From positions 1 through 64,000 of the forward strand of contig JACPZS010000057.1 in the NCBI GenBank assembly GCA_016195385.1: a stretch of 64,000 nucleotides of DNA, in the 5' to 3' direction. Every line of letters begins with the position of its first letter. The first letter of the stretch is position 1. The notes beneath the pieces were generated by a model. The model worked only from the letters and a program-made list of their open reading frames with translations. It made no database searches and was not told the origin of the DNA. Positions 56,079-64,000 of the stretch are shown in pieces. The translations under genes and the position numbers were made by a program. Origin of the DNA: Verrucomicrobiota bacterium (lineage in GTDB: Bacteria > Verrucomicrobiota > Verrucomicrobiia > Limisphaerales > JACPZS01).

Positions 56079-56153
56079 GGCGGGGTAGCCAAGTGGTAAG
56101 GCACGGCTCTGCAAAAGCTGCATTCGTCGGTTCGATTCCGACCTCCGCCTCCA
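56079..56153 (+). tRNA. tRNA-Cys (anticodon GCA)
   Basis: Complete cloverleaf of 75 bases with encoded CCA. The acceptor stem is ggcgggg / ctccgcc (one G-U pair), with D arm gcc...ggc, anticodon stem cggct / agctg around loop ctgcaaa, which gives anticodon GCA, and T arm gtcgg ttcgatt ccgac. The discriminator base is T (U73), as expected for tRNA-Cys. The 3' end is followed after 105 bases by a tyrosine recombinase gene, so it is the likely attachment site of the element to the right. Confidence 0.95.
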
Positions 56154-56258
56154 ACTTCAAGTTGCACTTTTGCAACGGGGATTCGCAGCCCGTTTGGTGT
56201 AGCTGATACACCCAAGGCCACGTTCAGTTTCATAGCTTCGGACAGAAAGTCTGAACTT

Positions 56259-57335
56259 ATGAAACGTCGTTTCATCCTCTATCGCCGCAAACTCGGCGGC
56301 GTATTCTACGTCGAAGACACACAAACGCGGAAGCAGGAAAGCCTGGGCACAAAAAATCGCGCCGAAGCGGTGTCGTTGCTCAACGCTCGCAATGAATCCG
56401 TCCGCCAGCCGCAACTGAATCTCCAAATCGCCAAGGCATATCTGGCCGGAACGGATTCAGGCGTCTCAACGCGGACGTGGCAAAATGCGCTTGATACCAT
56501 CGTCGAAACCAAGATCGGTTCAACCCAGGATCGCTGGCGGCGCGCGGCGAAAGAAACCGCATTGGACTCCATTCGTCACCGCATCATTCTTGAAACTCAA
56601 GCCGAGCATCTGCTCGCTTGCCTCAAGGCGGGCACGGTCAGCACGAATGTCCATCTGCGGAAACTCCACAACTTTTGCCTTTCAATGAACTGGCTGCCGT
56701 GGCCGCTCATTCCCAAGCGTCTCTGGCCGGAAGTGCGCTTCAAGGAAAGACGCGCCATCACCAGCGAAGAACATCAGCTCATCATTGCGAGGGAAAAGAA
56801 CCCGGAGCGACGCAGCTTCTACGAACTGTGCTGGCATCTCGGCGGTTCGCAAACCGACATCGCCAATCTCAAGGCGGAAGACATTGACTGGCCCAACCAA
56901 ACCATCGCCTATGCCCGGCAAAAGACCGGCAGCCTCGCGATGATCCACTTCGGCCCGGACATTGAGGCGATTTTGCGCCGGCTCAACTCAACGGGATATT
57001 TGTTCCCATATCTGCAATCGGTTCGCTCTGGCGACCGCGCCACGGAATTCAAGCAACGGTGCGATGGATTGGGCATCAAAGGCGTGTCGCTGCACTCCTA
57101 CCGCTACGCTTGGGCGGAGCGGGCGAAAACGTGCGGCTACCCGGAGCGGTTTGCACAAGAAGCGCTCGGTCACAACAGCAAGGCCGTGCATCGCTCCTAT
57201 TCGCGAAAGGCCAAGGTGAGGTTGCCCTCGTTGGAAAGCTACGAAAAACAAAACATGGAAGGCCGCATTATTCCGTTGTGCCAGCCCCCGCCCAAACCCG
57301 AAAACAATGGTCACTCGATTTCAGCGGCTGGCTAA
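56259..57335 (+). CDS. Tyrosine recombinase / integrase
   Basis: Site-specific recombinase of 358 residues from ATG 56259. The C-terminal catalytic motifs are H279-x-x-R282 (LHSYRYAWAERAK), H305 (LGHNSKAVH) and Y314, with the normal nine-residue H-to-Y spacing. The first catalytic Arg is not at the usual place: that segment reads LCWHLGGSQTDIANLKAEDID, with S197-Q198 where Arg is expected. An N-terminal SAM-like domain precedes (about 50-150). Its position right after tRNA-Cys points to integration at the tRNA 3' end. Confidence 0.85.
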   Translation: MKRRFILYRRKLGGVFYVEDTQTRKQESLGTKNRAEAVSLLNARNESVRQPQLNLQIAKAYLAGTDSGVSTRTWQNALDTIVETKIGSTQDRWRRAAKETALDSIRHRIILETQAEHLLACLKAGTVSTNVHLRKLHNFCLSMNWLPWPLIPKRLWPEVRFKERRAITSEEHQLIIAREKNPERRSFYELCWHLGGSQTDIANLKAEDIDWPNQTIAYARQKTGSLAMIHFGPDIEAILRRLNSTGYLFPYLQSVRSGDRATEFKQRCDGLGIKGVSLHSYRYAWAERAKTCGYPERFAQEALGHNSKAVHRSYSRKAKVRLPSLESYEKQNMEGRIIPLCQPPPKPENNGHSISAAG

Positions 57336-57716
57336 TGTCGGCCTTTCCGCAATCCGCACCGTCGGCAAGGGCGCACGCGGGACGCTGGCCATTAGTTCGA
57401 TCACACCGGCGACCGGAGAATCGCGGTTTCCCGGTGGCGAACGGTGCAGGAATTGCCATAGGCGTTTGAGCAGAAGAAAAAAACTTAAACTATTTTTCGC
57501 CCTGTGAACATTGGATGAAATTAGTGTCGAAACCGGAAATCAGCAAAGTTACCCCGGGTAAAATCAGCGTGCTTTTGTGTCAAGTGTCGGCAGTAACAGC
57601 GGTTTTGTTCAATGTTTGCAGGGCTTCGGTTGCCCAATTCGCAGTTCAACAAAAGTGCGCCTGATAAAATAGTGGTGTCGTTGAATGAATCAGCGACGCA
57701 ACCAAGAAAGCAAAAT
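57336..57716. other. Intergenic region of the element, 381 bases
   Basis: AT-richer than its surroundings, with an A/T-rich block near 57478-57500 that could hold a promoter. A 66-codon frame that starts inside the integrase gene (57307-57507) is not convincing. No copy of the tRNA end was seen here. Confidence 0.35.
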
Positions 57717-57944
57717 ATGGAAACAACTGAAATGACGGACACGCTCAAAAGCATCAACACAACTCCACATCTTTGCCGGAGCAAGGTAAAGCAAACCGCG
57801 CTGGAAATTGCCTCGGCGATCCGGCCCGCCAATAAATTCAGCCGAGTTGGCAGGAGCTTCGTTGAACGCATCGAGGCGAAAGTCCGCGTTGCCATCCGTG
57901 AGGAAGTCAGGATTCATCCCAGCAAAGGCAAGACACTTCTATGA
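57717..57944 (+). CDS. Small conserved basic protein of the mobile element
   Basis: Protein of 75 residues from ATG 57717 (METTEMTDTLKSINTT). The second half is rich in Lys and Arg and looks helical (RSKVKQTALEIASAIRPANKF, then FVERIEAKVRVAIREEV and HPSKGKTLL). I recall similar small ORFs in Verrucomicrobia but no named family. The basic character and its place between the integrase and the replication-type genes suggest nucleic-acid binding; this is inference. The longer frame from 57612 has no matching support. Confidence 0.55.
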   Translation: METTEMTDTLKSINTTPHLCRSKVKQTALEIASAIRPANKFSRVGRSFVERIEAKVRVAIREEVRIHPSKGKTLL

Positions 57945-57962
57945 TGCGTTGAACCGGTTGCG

Positions 57963-58262
57963 TCACGCGCGCCCGCTGGCCCTTTGCCGGCGGGCGTTTC
58001 TTTCCCGCCAATAGTTCGCGATGGCATCGCTGGCGCGGGCGAGCCATTTTTCGTCGCGGCGGAATTGCTCCAATGTTTCGGTGGCGAAGAACTTCGTGCT
58101 GTTGCGGGCGGGATGGCCGAGCGGTTTCAACAAGCCTGCCGCAACGAGCATGGGAATTTCTTGTGGTTCAAAGCCGAGAAACCATGCCGCCTGGGTTGCA
58201 TCAAGACGAGCGGGAACAATCTTCCAGCCGAGAAATTCGGATTGTTGCGCGGTCACATTCAT
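57963..58262 (-). CDS. Helix-turn-helix protein, excisionase-like candidate
   Basis: Protein of 99 residues, start ATG 58262, overlapping the stop of the large helicase gene by four bases (ATGA). The segment RLDATQAAWFLGFEPQEIPMLVAAGLLKPLG is a winged helix-turn-helix of the MerR/excisionase type, in which the second helix ends in a G-L-L-K-P turn before the wing. Charged C-terminus. The position last in the leftward operon and close to the integrase fits an excisionase or regulator, but a direct role is not shown. Confidence 0.6.
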   Translation of the reverse strand: MNVTAQQSEFLGWKIVPARLDATQAAWFLGFEPQEIPMLVAAGLLKPLGHPARNSTKFFATETLEQFRRDEKWLARASDAIANYWRERNARRQRASGRA

Positions 58263-61200
58263 ACGCTCACAGCCGCCCGGCGCTTGGGCCGGGGCGAATG
58301 TGCATGGGTTTGTTTTTCGGAATTCTTCTGTGCGGTTTCATCAAGCGCATCGGCATCAACCTGGCTGGGGGCTTGGTTCTTGGTCAGGTCGAGTTTTTCT
58401 TCGATCTCACTCTGACGGCGGGTCAATTCCTGGTAACGCTCCTCGCGCTCGAAGTGCGCGCCGACTTTGGTTTCCAATTCTTTCGCACGTTTGGCAGCGT
58501 CGGCGATGTCGTATTCAAGTTTCGACGCACGCTCCTCGAATCCTTGGACGTTTGCTTCGAGCGAACGGATTGTGCCCTGCGCCGTGTCTGTCACGCGCGC
58601 GGCGTAACTGTTCTTCCCGCGCACAATCATCTCGACGTTGTTGTTGAAGGTGGGACGCAGAAACAAATCGAAGCCTGCAAAGCGCCCAACCCTCACGTCG
58701 TCGCCGAAACGATTTTTGATCTTCTCGGCGCGGCGGACAATCAATTCCCCTGCGATGCCACGGTTGTCGAGGGTTTGGCCGTCAATTTCGATGCTGAACT
58801 TGTCACCGGAAGTGTCCTGCCGCGTGGCGATGTCCTGACGCAAGTTTGTGAGCCGGCCTGTGAACGCCTCGGCGTCCTCGTGCGAGCGCCGGAGATTGGT
58901 GCGGATGCGGTATTGCTCCTCGGCGTGCGCGGAGCGGAGTCGCGTGAGCCGAATCAACTCTGCGTCCACTTGGGCTTTCTCAATCACGAGCGGATTGCCT
59001 GATGCGATGGCCTTGACTTCGGCGTAGGTCAGTGCGGCCGAGTCCAAGTCCTCAAGGCGGCGAATTGTCATATCGCCGCTCATCACCTGCGCGATGAACT
59101 TGGCTTTCGTTTCCAAGGTTTGCCACATATACGCGTCGAACGAGCCTTCGGTGACGTAGCGGTAAATCGAGATGACCTCGTTTTTGTTTCCCTGTCGGAG
59201 AATCCGCCCCTCGCGCTGTTCCACGTCAGCCGGACGCCACGGAGCGTCGAAGTGATGTAGCGCGATGAGTCGCTCCTGAACATTCGTGCCCGAACCCATT
59301 TTCTGCGTGCTGCCGAAAAGGACGCGAACTTTGCCCGCCCGCACGTCGCGAAACAACGACAGCTTGCTCGCGTCTGAATCATAGTCCTGGATGAAGGCGA
59401 TTTCTGCGCTCGGCACTCCAAGTCGCTCCAACTTCTCCGCCGCGTCCCGATAAACCGAGAAGCCTCTGTCCTTCGGCGTGGAGAGGTCGCAAAAGACGAG
59501 TTGCGCGGAACGCTCCGGCTTCGACTCCTGCCAGGTGCGAAAAATATTTGCGACCGCCTGATTGACCTTGCCCTGCGGGTCGTCCGACGCGGAAGGTTTC
59601 ATCAGCCGGAGATCCAAAGCCGCCTTCCTCCCCTCCGACGTGATTTTCAGCATGTTGTCTTCGCTCGGATCAACGCGATTGGTTTTCAACCTTTCAGCAC
59701 GCGCGGCAAGTTCCTGAACGAACGCCTTCAGCTCCGGCGTTGCGGGTGCGTTGCGAATGGTGGGCTTTTCACCGTCGAGTTTTGGACGCGGCAAGTTAAG
59801 CATCGCGGCGGTTTGCACGTCGGCGGATTGACGGAAAATCTGCATCAATTCCGGGACGTTGATGAAGCGGGCAAAGCGGGTATTCAAACGATAGCCAGCG
59901 CCATCCGGCGAAAGTTCCATCGCCGTCACCGGCTCGCCGAAAGTTGCCGCCCACGAATCAAAGTGATGCAGGTTGTGTTTTTTCAAATCATCCGGTTGCA
60001 GGTAACGCTGCATCGTGAACATCTCGGCCATGCTGTTCGCGATCGGCGTGCCCGTGGCGAAGACGACACCCCCGCCGCCGTTCATGGACTGGACGTGGCG
60101 CACCTTGAGATACATATCGAACGCACGTTCGCTGGCGGTCTGCGGTAGTCCGGCAATGCGCGTCATCTTTGTGAGATAAAACAGATTCTTGAAGTAGTGC
60201 GCCTCGTCCACAAAAATGCGGTCCACACCAAGTTCCTCGAACGTCAGCGTGTTGTCTTTTTTGTGGTCAGCGGCCAGAGCCTGAAGCTTGGCTTCGAGCC
60301 GCTTCTTCGCCTTTTCCAGTTCCTTCACCAAGCGGCGATTGGAACTGTCGGCGTGCTCCAGCCGGATCATCTCCAACTCGTGAAGCTGTTCGTCGAAGAA
60401 CCGCTTTTGCGTGTCGTATGAGAGTGGAATACGCTCGAAACCGGAATGGGTGACAATCACTGCGTCCCAATTTCCCGTTGCAATGCGGCTGAAAAGCTTT
60501 TTCCGATTCTGCGACTCGAAATCCTCTTTGCCCGCGACCAGGATGTTTGCTCCCGGATACAGCGTGAGTAATTCAGTCGAGAACTGGCCGAGCATGTGGT
60601 TCGGCACGGCAAACATCGGCTTGCGGGCGAGGCCGAGCCGCTTCAATTCCATCGCAGCGGCGACCATCGTGTAGGTTTTGCCCGCGCCTACCACATGGGC
60701 GAGCAACGTGTTCGGCGTTTGCAGAATCCGCCAGACGCCGGCCTTTTGATGGCGATGGAGTTGAACTGCCTGGCTTGCACCGGGCAACGTCAGGTGATCG
60801 CCGTTGAATGTGCGAAGCCGGGTGTGGTTGAACGTGTCGTTGTAAAGGCGGCACAGTCGCTCGCGCCTTGAATCGTCGGACCAAACCCATTCCTTGAACC
60901 GTTCCTTGATGCGCTCTTGCTTCTCGCGCGCGGCCTCGGTTGCCTGTGCATTGACGACGGGCTTTTTATCCACCATGTCATACACGGTCGGAGTCTTGAG
61001 ATTGAGCGCGTCCTCGATGAGTTCGAGGCCGGTGTAACGATCTGTTCCCCAATCCGTCGTGTTGGAAGTCGCGTTGCGTGCGTCCCAATCTGCGTTCATG
61101 TGCCAAGAGCCGAGCGCGTGGACGTGCCCGATTTCGACACCGGATGAGACGTTGAGGAGCTTGTGAATGAATTGCTTCACGTCGTCCGGCGGCAGCCACG

Positions 61201-63406
61201 AAGCACCCAGCCGCACGTCTATTTCCGTCGCAGGCAAATCCTCCGGCTGAATTGATTTCAACGCCTCGACGTTCTCGTGATAGCGCCCGTCAGTCACCGC
61301 CGCTGCATCGGCAACAGCTAGTTTCTCCCGCACGTTGCCGGATAAATACTGGTCGTCGGTTTCCCACTGATTCGTTTGCGGGTTCAGGAAAATGATGCCC
61401 TTCAAATCGGGCAAGAATTCCTCCGTCGGTTTGTTCAACAAACTGGCCATGTGGTCGAGATCAACTCGGCCCTGTTCGTTCAAGGAAACCAGGAGAGCTT
61501 CCTTCGGCTCGCCGACGGTTTCCACCGGCTTCCGATGATGAATTGTCCGCTCGTGGAAAATCGTGGCTTTGGTTGCGCGCTTCGTTTCTTCGTTGTAGTT
61601 CTCCAGCGAAAGCAACAATGGCAGGTCGGGATCGCCGTCGAAGGCGCGCTGGTTGGCGCGGAGATTGACCGGGCCAAAGCGACCAACAAACATTCCGTAG
61701 GCATGATTGAGTTGTTGCCGGGCCTCCACGACTTGCGCCTCGTCGCTGCCGTCCATTTGAGAGCGGAGACATGATCGCACCGCATCCCGCACCGGAATCA
61801 AATGCCGGATTCGCGAGCGCGTCTCGCTGGGCAGGTCGGTGAGCGGACGAAGAACATTTTCCTCCCGGATGCAAACCATGCCGTCATGAAGACAGTAAGC
61901 GTTGGGTTTGATGTAGTCGGGGGCGGGAACGGTTTGGTCGAAGGTTGGCTCGGCAACCTGGCGGGTTTGAGATTCGTAAATGGTCTGCGGTAATCGCGCG
62001 ACGGCCTGTGCGAGCGCCTCACCCAAATCGCGCTTATCGGATTCGAGCGTCGGCTCGTTGTCCCGATACATCCGCCCGGACAATCGCATCCGGCCAAGCA
62101 TCATTTCCGGGCGCGTGGCGAAGTATTCGTTGAGGTTGAAATCCTCGCCGATGTCGTTGGCGTAGTCCGCCGTCTCTTTCCAAGCCGGGCCGGTGGGTGC
62201 TTCGCCGGGGCGGAGCTTGCGGAGCATGATAATGTCCGTCGTGACTTCCGTGCCGGCGTTTCGTTTGAAGGCATCGTTTGGCAAACGAATCGCGCCGAGC
62301 AACTCCGTGCGCGTGGAAAGCAACTCACGTAACGTCGAGTCCAGCTTGTCCATCGTGCCTCGCGACGTGATAAACATCATCAGCCCGCCCGGACGCACCT
62401 TGTCCAGCGATGCCGCGAAGAAATAATCGTGGATGGGAAACTTGTAGTTGTTCCAGCGCGGATCGTGAACGGTGTAATCACCGAACGGGACGTTGGAAAT
62501 GGCGAGGTCATAAAAGCCGTCGGCGAGTTTGGATTGCTCGAACGGCTGCCCGCGAATGTCGGAATCTGGATACACCGCTTTTGCGATGCGCGTGGTTAGC
62601 GGATCAATCTCGATGCCGGTGATGGTTGAGCGTCGAAGAATATCCTCTGGCACGAGTCCGATGAAATGGCCGACGCCGCATGCTGGCTCAAGGATGCGAC
62701 CGCCTTGAAATCCGAAGCGCGCCAATGCCTGATACATTGCGCCAATGACAACGGGCGCGGTGTAATGTGCGTTCAGCGTCGTCGAACGGGCGAACTCGTA
62801 TTCCTCCTTCGTCAGTTCTGTGCGAAGCGCCTCGCGCTGTTCCAACCACAGGACATTGAATTCATCGAAGACCTGGGGCAACGCACCCCAGCCGACATAT
62901 TTGACGAGCCTCGTCTTTTCTTCCTCGGTCGCGGGACGTGATTCCGATTCAAGCTTCCGCAGCGTCCTGATGGCGGCGAGATTCTGCTGAAACTTTTGCT
63001 TCGGTCCACCGTCGCCGAGCCGGTCGGCTTCTGTGATGCGGTAATTGTTTAGATTCTTCGGCGGTTCTTCCTGATGACGCTTGGCTACTCTTCGGGCGGG
63101 AGCAGGATGTATTTCTCCCTCACCATCTCCCAAGCCTGGTCGTGGGCTTGTTGCGCCGTTGATCCCCGCTGCATCAACTCCGTGCGCAGCGTGGCCATTT
63201 CGTCCTTCGTCTTTTCCTCCGCCTCCAGAAGCATCTGGTGCAGGCGTCCCGTTTGTTCCAGTTCGCGCACCATCTTCGGGCGGTGTTCGCGCCAGTGTTT
63301 CTCGGCCATCTGGCCGTATTGCGTCAGTGTTGTCATGCGTCGGCCTTTGGGTTGAGAAAAGGTCAAGCTGCGCGTCCGAACTTGGAATGTTTCGCCGGGC
63401 GGCCAT
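58259..63406 (-). CDS. DNA methylase-helicase fusion (DarB/SNF2-like mobile-element protein)
   Basis: Very large protein of 1,715 residues. The N-terminal 130 residues are low complexity (Gly/Pro/Ala-rich), with SDAQLDLFSTQ near the start. A methylase-like domain follows: GGRILEPACGVGHFIGL is motif I, and LAISNVPFGDY is the catalytic N-x-P-F motif IV with Val where Pro is usual. The SF2/SNF2 helicase part has the degenerate P-loop VVGAGKTYTMVAAAM, Walker B box DEAH (RIFVDEAHYFKNL), FATGTPIANSMAEMF (motif III) and QREGRILRQGNKNE (motif VI). The C-terminus is coiled coil. Family knowledge: similar fusions occur on plasmids, phages (DarB, anti-restriction) and integrative elements. Confidence 0.82.
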   Translation of the reverse strand: MAARRNIPSSDAQLDLFSTQRPTHDNTDAIRPDGRETLARTPPEDGARTGTNGTPAPDASGGGGKDEGRNGHAAHGVDAAGINGATSPRPGLGDGEGEIHPAPARRVAKRHQEEPPKNLNNYRITEADRLGDGGPKQKFQQNLAAIRTLRKLESESRPATEEEKTRLVKYVGWGALPQVFDEFNVLWLEQREALRTELTKEEYEFARSTTLNAHYTAPVVIGAMYQALARFGFQGGRILEPACGVGHFIGLVPEDILRRSTITGIEIDPLTTRIAKAVYPDSDIRGQPFEQSKLADGFYDLAISNVPFGDYTVHDPRWNNYKFPIHDYFFAASLDKVRPGGLMMFITSRGTMDKLDSTLRELLSTRTELLGAIRLPNDAFKRNAGTEVTTDIIMLRKLRPGEAPTGPAWKETADYANDIGEDFNLNEYFATRPEMMLGRMRLSGRMYRDNEPTLESDKRDLGEALAQAVARLPQTIYESQTRQVAEPTFDQTVPAPDYIKPNAYCLHDGMVCIREENVLRPLTDLPSETRSRIRHLIPVRDAVRSCLRSQMDGSDEAQVVEARQQLNHAYGMFVGRFGPVNLRANQRAFDGDPDLPLLLSLENYNEETKRATKATIFHERTIHHRKPVETVGEPKEALLVSLNEQGRVDLDHMASLLNKPTEEFLPDLKGIIFLNPQTNQWETDDQYLSGNVREKLAVADAAAVTDGRYHENVEALKSIQPEDLPATEIDVRLGASWLPPDDVKQFIHKLLNVSSGVEIGHVHALGSWHMNADWDARNATSNTTDWGTDRYTGLELIEDALNLKTPTVYDMVDKKPVVNAQATEAAREKQERIKERFKEWVWSDDSRRERLCRLYNDTFNHTRLRTFNGDHLTLPGASQAVQLHRHQKAGVWRILQTPNTLLAHVVGAGKTYTMVAAAMELKRLGLARKPMFAVPNHMLGQFSTELLTLYPGANILVAGKEDFESQNRKKLFSRIATGNWDAVIVTHSGFERIPLSYDTQKRFFDEQLHELEMIRLEHADSSNRRLVKELEKAKKRLEAKLQALAADHKKDNTLTFEELGVDRIFVDEAHYFKNLFYLTKMTRIAGLPQTASERAFDMYLKVRHVQSMNGGGGVVFATGTPIANSMAEMFTMQRYLQPDDLKKHNLHHFDSWAATFGEPVTAMELSPDGAGYRLNTRFARFINVPELMQIFRQSADVQTAAMLNLPRPKLDGEKPTIRNAPATPELKAFVQELAARAERLKTNRVDPSEDNMLKITSEGRKAALDLRLMKPSASDDPQGKVNQAVANIFRTWQESKPERSAQLVFCDLSTPKDRGFSVYRDAAEKLERLGVPSAEIAFIQDYDSDASKLSLFRDVRAGKVRVLFGSTQKMGSGTNVQERLIALHHFDAPWRPADVEQREGRILRQGNKNEVISIYRYVTEGSFDAYMWQTLETKAKFIAQVMSGDMTIRRLEDLDSAALTYAEVKAIASGNPLVIEKAQVDAELIRLTRLRSAHAEEQYRIRTNLRRSHEDAEAFTGRLTNLRQDIATRQDTSGDKFSIEIDGQTLDNRGIAGELIVRRAEKIKNRFGDDVRVGRFAGFDLFLRPTFNNNVEMIVRGKNSYAARVTDTAQGTIRSLEANVQGFEERASKLEYDIADAAKRAKELETKVGAHFEREERYQELTRRQSEIEEKLDLTKNQAPSQVDADALDETAQKNSEKQTHAHSPRPKRRAAVSV
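63085..63336 (-). CDS. TnpV-like small protein overlapping the helicase gene
   Basis: Protein of 83 residues from ATG 63336 (MTTLTQYGQMAEKHWREHRP). It is helical throughout (MVRELEQTGRLHQMLLEAEEK, TAQQAHDQAWEMVREKYI) with natural composition, and resembles the small TnpV family of transposons and conjugative elements. It lies entirely within the N-terminal low-complexity region of the methylase-helicase, on the same strand in another frame. Either both genes are used or the large protein starts lower. No start codon for the large frame was found in the few codons after the TnpV-like stop. Confidence 0.5.
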   Translation of the reverse strand: MTTLTQYGQMAEKHWREHRPKMVRELEQTGRLHQMLLEAEEKTKDEMATLRTELMQRGSTAQQAHDQAWEMVREKYILLPPEE

Positions 63407-63415
63407 GAGACTTTC

Positions 63416-63754
63416 CTATTTTTTGGCGGGATGAGCAAGTCGCGCTCTGGTGCGAGGGCGGCGATTCGGACAGGGTCGCCGGGTGACGATCTTCATATCC
63501 AAGCCAACCATCCTGCCCTTTAAGCGTCGCTTTTCAGGGAACAAACTGCCCTCCTTTATGCCAAAGACTTCTGCGAGAAACTCAATCTGCTTGTCGGTGA
63601 CAATGGAGCGTTGCGTTTCGATGTTGGCAAGGATGTCGCGGGTCATGTAGCAGCCAAGCAATTGCAGTTTTCCCACAAGCTCGTCCTGCGTCCAACCACG
63701 CTGATAACGAAACTTTGCGACGTTCTGGCCAATAACATTTTCGTCGCGGTGCAT
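63416..63754 (-). CDS. XRE-family transcriptional regulator
   Basis: Lambda-repressor-like DNA-binding protein of 112 residues. ATG 63754 is chosen because a full GGAGGAGG ribosome site precedes it by four bases; a TTG five codons earlier is less likely. The helix-turn-helix spans about residues 6-65 (NVAKFRYQRGWTQDELVGKLQLLG ... ILANIETQRSIVTDKQIEFLAEVFGI). The last 40 residues are basic. It precedes the TnpV-like and methylase-helicase genes on the same strand and may control the element's leftward operon. Confidence 0.82.
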   Translation of the reverse strand: MHRDENVIGQNVAKFRYQRGWTQDELVGKLQLLGCYMTRDILANIETQRSIVTDKQIEFLAEVFGIKEGSLFPEKRRLKGRMVGLDMKIVTRRPCPNRRPRTRARLAHPAKK

Positions 63755-63855
63755 TAGCACCTCCTCCAATAGTTATGAGTGTGGCTTCATGGTGTTGAAC
63801 AACAGGAAGGCCCACGGAAACTTGAACCCAACCAGTGTCGTGATGCGGCTGGGAG

Positions 63856-64000
63856 TTAATGGTCGGGGTGCTCCTCAAACGGCGGTGGTTCTGGATCAGG
63901 CTCACGTCGTGGCGCATCGCCCAACGGGAGAATCACAACCGGAACGTCATGCACCGGATGTTTGCGACGGCGCACAACAATCCAGGTGATGATGAGGAGA
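63856..64000 (-). CDS. C-terminal end of a membrane protein, 5' end outside window
   Basis: The last 47 codons of a gene that enters from the right edge; the stop is TAA at 63858-63856. Visible residues are a hydrophobic tail of a membrane segment (LLIITWIVV) followed by a basic stop-transfer patch (RRRKHP) and an acidic, proline-rich cytoplasmic tail (PRREPDPEPPPFEEHPDH). The topology suggests a single- or multi-pass protein with a cytoplasmic C-terminus. Function unknown; it is upstream of the XRE gene on the same strand with a 101-base gap. Confidence 0.5.
   Translation of the reverse strand, partial: LLIITWIVVRRRKHPVHDVPVVILPLGDAPRREPDPEPPPFEEHPDH

Noticed and set aside
57307-57507. 66-codon frame with CRNCHRRLSRRKK
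   Set aside because: It starts inside the integrase gene in another frame and has no convincing start; the Cys pair is probably chance.
58259-63406. Reading the methylase-helicase as part of a DISARM or BREX defence system
   Set aside because: None of the partner genes of those systems is visible, and integrase, HTH and XRE neighbours fit a mobile-element anti-restriction protein better.

Overview
The window is a piece of chromosome from a member of the Verrucomicrobiota, most likely a soil or sediment bacterium of the Pedosphaera/Limisphaerales type. This is inferred from gene content: a DUF1549/DUF1553 cytochrome followed by a DUF1501 protein, a PVC-type dehydrogenase with a CxxCH heme domain, three type-II pseudopilin-like proteins (two with the H-X9-DG motif), many Tat- or Sec-exported proteins, FG-GAP/ASPIC and RCC1/Ig proteins with the usual verrucomicrobial C-terminus, and high GC with GTG/TTG starts. 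No rRNA or CRISPR array was seen; there is one tRNA.

Layout. 0-9.8 kb holds the end of a beta-helix surface protein, clpC, a PfkB kinase, an rpe-family epimerase with a small membrane protein, small exported proteins, a Spx/ArsC-like protein and an AraC-type regulator. 10-22.7 kb is the metabolic core: a pseudopilin-like protein, a GH140/DUF4038 (apiosidase-like) hydrolase, two beta-propeller proteins, then three tightly coupled enzymes that resemble D-apionate oxidoisomerase (ApnO), 3-oxo-isoapionate decarboxylase (OiaC) and D-apiose dehydrogenase (ApdG), and a sugar ABC transporter. I read this as a D-apiose release, uptake and oxidation locus. The transporter part is riddled with repeats: at least three TTCGT/AACGA stem-loop elements, one beside a four-helix-bundle (S23/IVP) gene and one in frame inside the ATPase gene, plus a second, unrelated hairpin-rich element also in frame in the same ATPase. 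The second permease is broken by a deletion and frameshift.

22.9-33 kb encodes exported proteins: a BNR/sialidase-like protein, a cyclase-fold protein with one CxxCH, two decayed gene remnants, a PVC dehydrogenase fused to two NIPSNAP domains, and an RCC1-Ig-lipase fusion. 33-46.4 kb is mixed housekeeping and envelope: mnmA, a PIG-L deacetylase, two pseudopilin-like proteins, an ABC-F protein, a small lipoprotein, an eight-CxxCH cytochrome, an Ig-domain protein, a lone receiver domain, coproheme decarboxylase and a glycosyltransferase. 46.5-55.6 kb has the DUF1549/1553 and DUF1501 pair, a beta-lactamase-fold protein and an FG-GAP/ASPIC protein.

From about 56 kb to beyond the right end lies an integrated mobile element: tRNA-Cys, a tyrosine recombinase just downstream, a small conserved protein, and on the opposite strand an excisionase-like protein, a 1,715-residue methylase-helicase (DarB-like), an overlapping TnpV-like small ORF, an XRE regulator and the end of a membrane protein. 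Only the tRNA-side end is inside the window.

All family names are from motif recognition by eye; no database search was run.
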